A stretch of DNA of 64,000 nt, taken from positions 1 through 64,000 of the forward strand of contig CAYHWE010000001.1 of assembly GCA_964360445.1 (NCBI GenBank), written 5' to 3'. Each line of letters begins with the position of its first letter. The first letter of the stretch is position 1. This DNA comes from CAYHWE01 sp964360445 (GTDB taxonomy: Bacteria > Patescibacteriota > Patescibacteriia > Patescibacteriales > JAKAJF01). Below are positions 61,972 through 64,000 of this stretch, one piece after another. The notes under the pieces were generated by a model. It saw only the letters and a program-made list of their open reading frames with translations. It had not been told where the DNA came from and made no database searches. The translations under genes were made by a program, and so were the position numbers.

Positions 61972-62421
61972 ATGAAAAAAATTCTATTATTTATTATCCC
62001 GGTTTTATTTTTAACTGGATGTAGTTATAAAATTGTTAAAAACAATACTAATGAGACGACCTCAACACAACTAACTGGTCAAACGAAACAAGTTGGTGAA
62101 ACTGATATTTTTAAAAAGAAACAAGAATGTGAAAAGTACACAAAAAAAGCCGAAGAGCTAACTTTAAGCCCAGGCAACACGGCTCCAGAAATTTTTTATA
62201 GCCCATCGCGAAACAGCTGCTTGGTAAGTTATATGTATAGTAATAGAAGGCCTGGCGAAAGAGTGACAGTGTATAATATAACTGATTTGTTAACCAACGA
62301 AAGGATTTATGGAAAAGCTTATTCTGAAGAACAATATTCAACTATTAAACAAATTGATGATGCGTCGAATGATTTTAACAACACCATCGCGGAATTAAAA
62401 AAACAAAATATAAACGAATAG
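61972..62421 (+). CDS. Small lipoprotein, paralogue of the next gene
   Basis: A 149-residue lipoprotein. The signal peptide MKKILLFIIPVLFLTGC has a lipobox (LTGC, lipidated Cys17). The mature part has FKKKQECEKYTKKAEEL, EIFYSPSRNSCLVSYMYSNR and VYNITDLLTNERIYGK. These segments recur in the next gene, so both derive from one ancestor. Two cysteines may form a disulfide. Family unknown. Confidence 0.7.
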   Translation: MKKILLFIIPVLFLTGCSYKIVKNNTNETTSTQLTGQTKQVGETDIFKKKQECEKYTKKAEELTLSPGNTAPEIFYSPSRNSCLVSYMYSNRRPGERVTVYNITDLLTNERIYGKAYSEEQYSTIKQIDDASNDFNNTIAELKKQNINE

Positions 62422-62552
62422 CCCAATAACACCCAAAATATACGTGAACTTAATTAACTTATTCCACGTTAATTTCTGAGAGTAATCCGAGAGGGTTGCT
62501 TGTAAATAAATATTATTTTTTTAAAATTTTATTATTAAATTGATCTAAAAAT

Positions 62553-63059
62553 ATGGGTAGAACATCAACAACAGATAATGAATCTATTCAGAAAACAGCT
62601 AATGCTAATGAGCGATTGGTTGTATCAGCAAAGCAAACTGGTTATCAGAATAAGTGGTTGATTTTTTTGGCTGTGTTAGCTATAAGCATAGCAGTTTGGC
62701 CATACTTATCAAAATCTTTAGATAAAAGGAGCAGAAGTGATTTACAATTGAACGCAGATTTGGTGGTTTTTCAAAAAAAGCAAGAATGTGCCAAGTTTAT
62801 TCCGCAAATTAAGAAAGAATTTGAGGAAAAAAATTCAGGCTTTGGATTTACAAAGGACTATAAGCTTGAGGAGGTTTTTTATAGTTCTAAGCTAGATACC
62901 TGCTTGAAGGCCTATTCTTTGATTGGTGGACTGACGGAAAGTGTGGTGGTTTATGTGATAGATGATTTATTTACAAATAAAAACATATTTCAAAAGAGCA
63001 CAGGTGAATTAACTGATCTTGATATTTTTAATAATAAAATTAAAGAATTGAAAGATTAA
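62553..63059 (+). CDS. Membrane-anchored paralogue of the preceding lipoprotein
   Basis: A 168-residue protein with a polar N-terminus, one membrane helix (about 34-52, WLIFLAVLAISIAVWPYL) and an outer domain. The domain has FQKKQECAKFIPQIKKEF, EVFYSSKLDTCLKAYSLIGG and VVYVIDDLFTNKNIFQKS, matching the upstream lipoprotein segment by segment. The anchor type differs (helix instead of lipid). Family unknown. Confidence 0.7.
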   Translation: MGRTSTTDNESIQKTANANERLVVSAKQTGYQNKWLIFLAVLAISIAVWPYLSKSLDKRSRSDLQLNADLVVFQKKQECAKFIPQIKKEFEEKNSGFGFTKDYKLEEVFYSSKLDTCLKAYSLIGGLTESVVVYVIDDLFTNKNIFQKSTGELTDLDIFNNKIKELKD

Positions 63060-63321
63060 ATAATATTTGAGGTCAGATCTCCGCTCCGTCAGAATCTCCC
63101 GAGAGGGGATTTTGACGCCTCGCCACGAAGGCAGAACGTTATATAATACTATATGGCGGTTCGAGAGGGGATAACGTTAAAAAATGAAAGAAATAATTGG
63201 AAATAATTGAGGGCAGGTCTTGAATTGTAAGGTTTTCGTTTAGTCGGGTTTAAAAAAGTATTAAGTTCGTGTCGCTAGCAACCGTGGCAGAATCCCAATT
63301 CTGGAGATCTTGTTGGAGTGA

Positions 63322-63516
63322 AAGAGTGCAAAAGCTAAGGGTAAGTCAAATTGTCCTGATTGCGCTATGGGGCATGATGCAAATAAGAATCAAATATGGG
63401 ATTTAAATGAAATGGAGGCAGACCACGTGTCAGCTTGGAGTAAGGGTGGTGCAACAAACGCTAAGAACTGCGAGATGTTATGCATTAGACATAATCGAGC
63501 AAAAGGAAATCGGTAA
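63322..63516 (+). pseudogene. HNH endonuclease remnant (C-terminal domain)
   Basis: An open stretch of 64 codons that follows a TGA and contains the HNH core: NCPDCAMGHDANK, then EMEADHVSAWSKGGATNAKN and EMLCIRHNRAKGN, ending TAA at 63514. The zinc CxxC pairs and the DH catalytic pair are intact, but the N-terminal part and a credible start codon are missing. It is probably a decayed nuclease or restriction-type gene. In the 262 bp before it I see only short repeat-like words and no gene. Confidence 0.65.
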
Positions 63517-63529
63517 GAAATTAAAAAAT

Positions 63530-64000
63530 ATGAATAAGCAAATATTCACAATCGGATACGAAATACCCACATTAAGTAATAAGGATATTGATTTTTACAA
63601 AGATCTTTCTTTAATGGACGCTGATATATTATTAATCTCTCCAGATTCATTAGAGCCGAGGGGGGATTGGGTTAGTTTTACTCAAAGCGATGACGGTTGT
63701 TATAATGTTGATGCATCAAAAACATATATAAATAAAATGTCTCGCTTAAGAAAAGAGATGCAAGATCACTTAAGCTCTGGAAAAAATATTTTTTTACTTT
63801 TATCTAAAGAAGAAAAATTCCGACTCGCAAATGGTGTATCATCCCCAAAAAAAGGACAACACACATATAGTACTGAGACATTTAGTAATTATAGCGTCCT
63901 ACCTATTAGTATTGGTTCACTAACGTCTGCTTCTGGAAAACATGTTGAATTCGCGGGAGATCCAATATTTAGTGATTTTTACAAAAATTTTAATAAACAT
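63530..64000 (+). CDS. Unknown protein, N-terminal part (runs off the window)
   Basis: The first 157 residues of a protein starting MNKQIFTIGYEIPTLSNKDI; the gene continues beyond base 64000. It is mixed alpha/beta, soluble, with LLISPDSLEPRGDWVSFTQS and FLLLSKEEKFRLANG. Base composition is AT-richer than the housekeeping genes, and it starts 14 bp after the HNH remnant. Family not recognised. Confidence 0.65.
   Translation, partial: MNKQIFTIGYEIPTLSNKDIDFYKDLSLMDADILLISPDSLEPRGDWVSFTQSDDGCYNVDASKTYINKMSRLRKEMQDHLSSGKNIFLLLSKEEKFRLANGVSSPKKGQHTYSTETFSNYSVLPISIGSLTSASGKHVEFAGDPIFSDFYKNFNKH

Overview
The window looks like one contig of a Patescibacteria / Candidate Phyla Radiation genome, probably Parcubacteria-like, assembled from metagenomic reads: it contains a 10-base N gap. 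This assignment is an inference from gene content. It rests on DUF3467, DUF4012 and DUF2304 proteins, a truncated TsaB-like protein, a hydrogenase-like ion pump without metal ligands beside an F-type ATP synthase, a small diversity-generating retroelement, and many glycosyltransferases. TGA is a normal stop in several genes (pcm, rsmH, the response regulator), so the standard bacterial code applies.

Layout. 1-3 kb: chaperones (3' part of dnaK, dnaJ) with small unknown genes. 3-10.2 kb: a complete F-type ATP synthase operon (atpZ/I-like, atpB, E, F, H, A, G, D, C). 10.2-11.1 kb: a repeat-rich spacer with one small membrane-protein gene. 11.1-18.3 kb: a six-gene group-4-hydrogenase / complex-I-like cluster in which all four NiFe-ligand cysteines and three of four proximal-cluster cysteines are replaced (Ehr-type). 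18.5-21.3 kb: a beta-carbonic-anhydrase-like protein, pcm and mltG. 21.35-21.75 kb: repeats and hairpins.

21.8-24.4 kb holds the most striking system, a diversity-generating retroelement (DGR). It has a target gene with a 129-bp C-terminal variable repeat (VR), a template repeat (TR) 460 bp downstream, an Avd-like accessory frame on the opposite strand, and a DGR-class reverse transcriptase. TR and VR differ at 15 positions. Fourteen of these are template adenines replaced by G or T; the other is a C/G difference at the 3' end. A 10-base poly-G tract lies where the divergent avd and RT frames begin and appears to break avd.

24.4-25.8 kb: rplJ-rplL behind an L10 leader with an attenuator. 25.8-38.4 kb: cell-surface genes (a PP2C-like/propeller membrane protein, a wHTH regulator, a Wzz-like protein, an O-antigen-ligase-like protein, radical SAM, two GT4 enzymes, secreted proteins). 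Among them is a diheme-motif / LysM / beta-rich gene interrupted by one in-frame TGA. 38.4-43.5 kb: tsaB-like, then the division cluster mraZ-rsmH-ftsL-ftsI with a MraZ operator, then a receiver-only response regulator. 43.5-49.2 kb: a MacAB-type export system (adaptor, ATPase, two permeases). 49.3-60.8 kb: DUF4012, mreB, and a second polysaccharide/surface cluster with a subtilase carrying FG-GAP-like repeats. 60.9-64 kb: accessory DNA with a Bro-N protein, a lipoprotein/membrane-protein paralogue pair, an HNH nuclease remnant and a partial unknown gene.

Several families of short interspersed repeats fill the spacers, and two of them have become coding sequence inside a glycosyltransferase. 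How the parts may work together (inference): the Ehr-like complex and the ATP synthase both act on the membrane ion gradient, and the c-subunit ion site looks proton-type. The two glycosylation clusters, MreB, MltG, the PBP and the exporter build and remodel the cell surface. The DGR diversifies a protein with no visible export signal.
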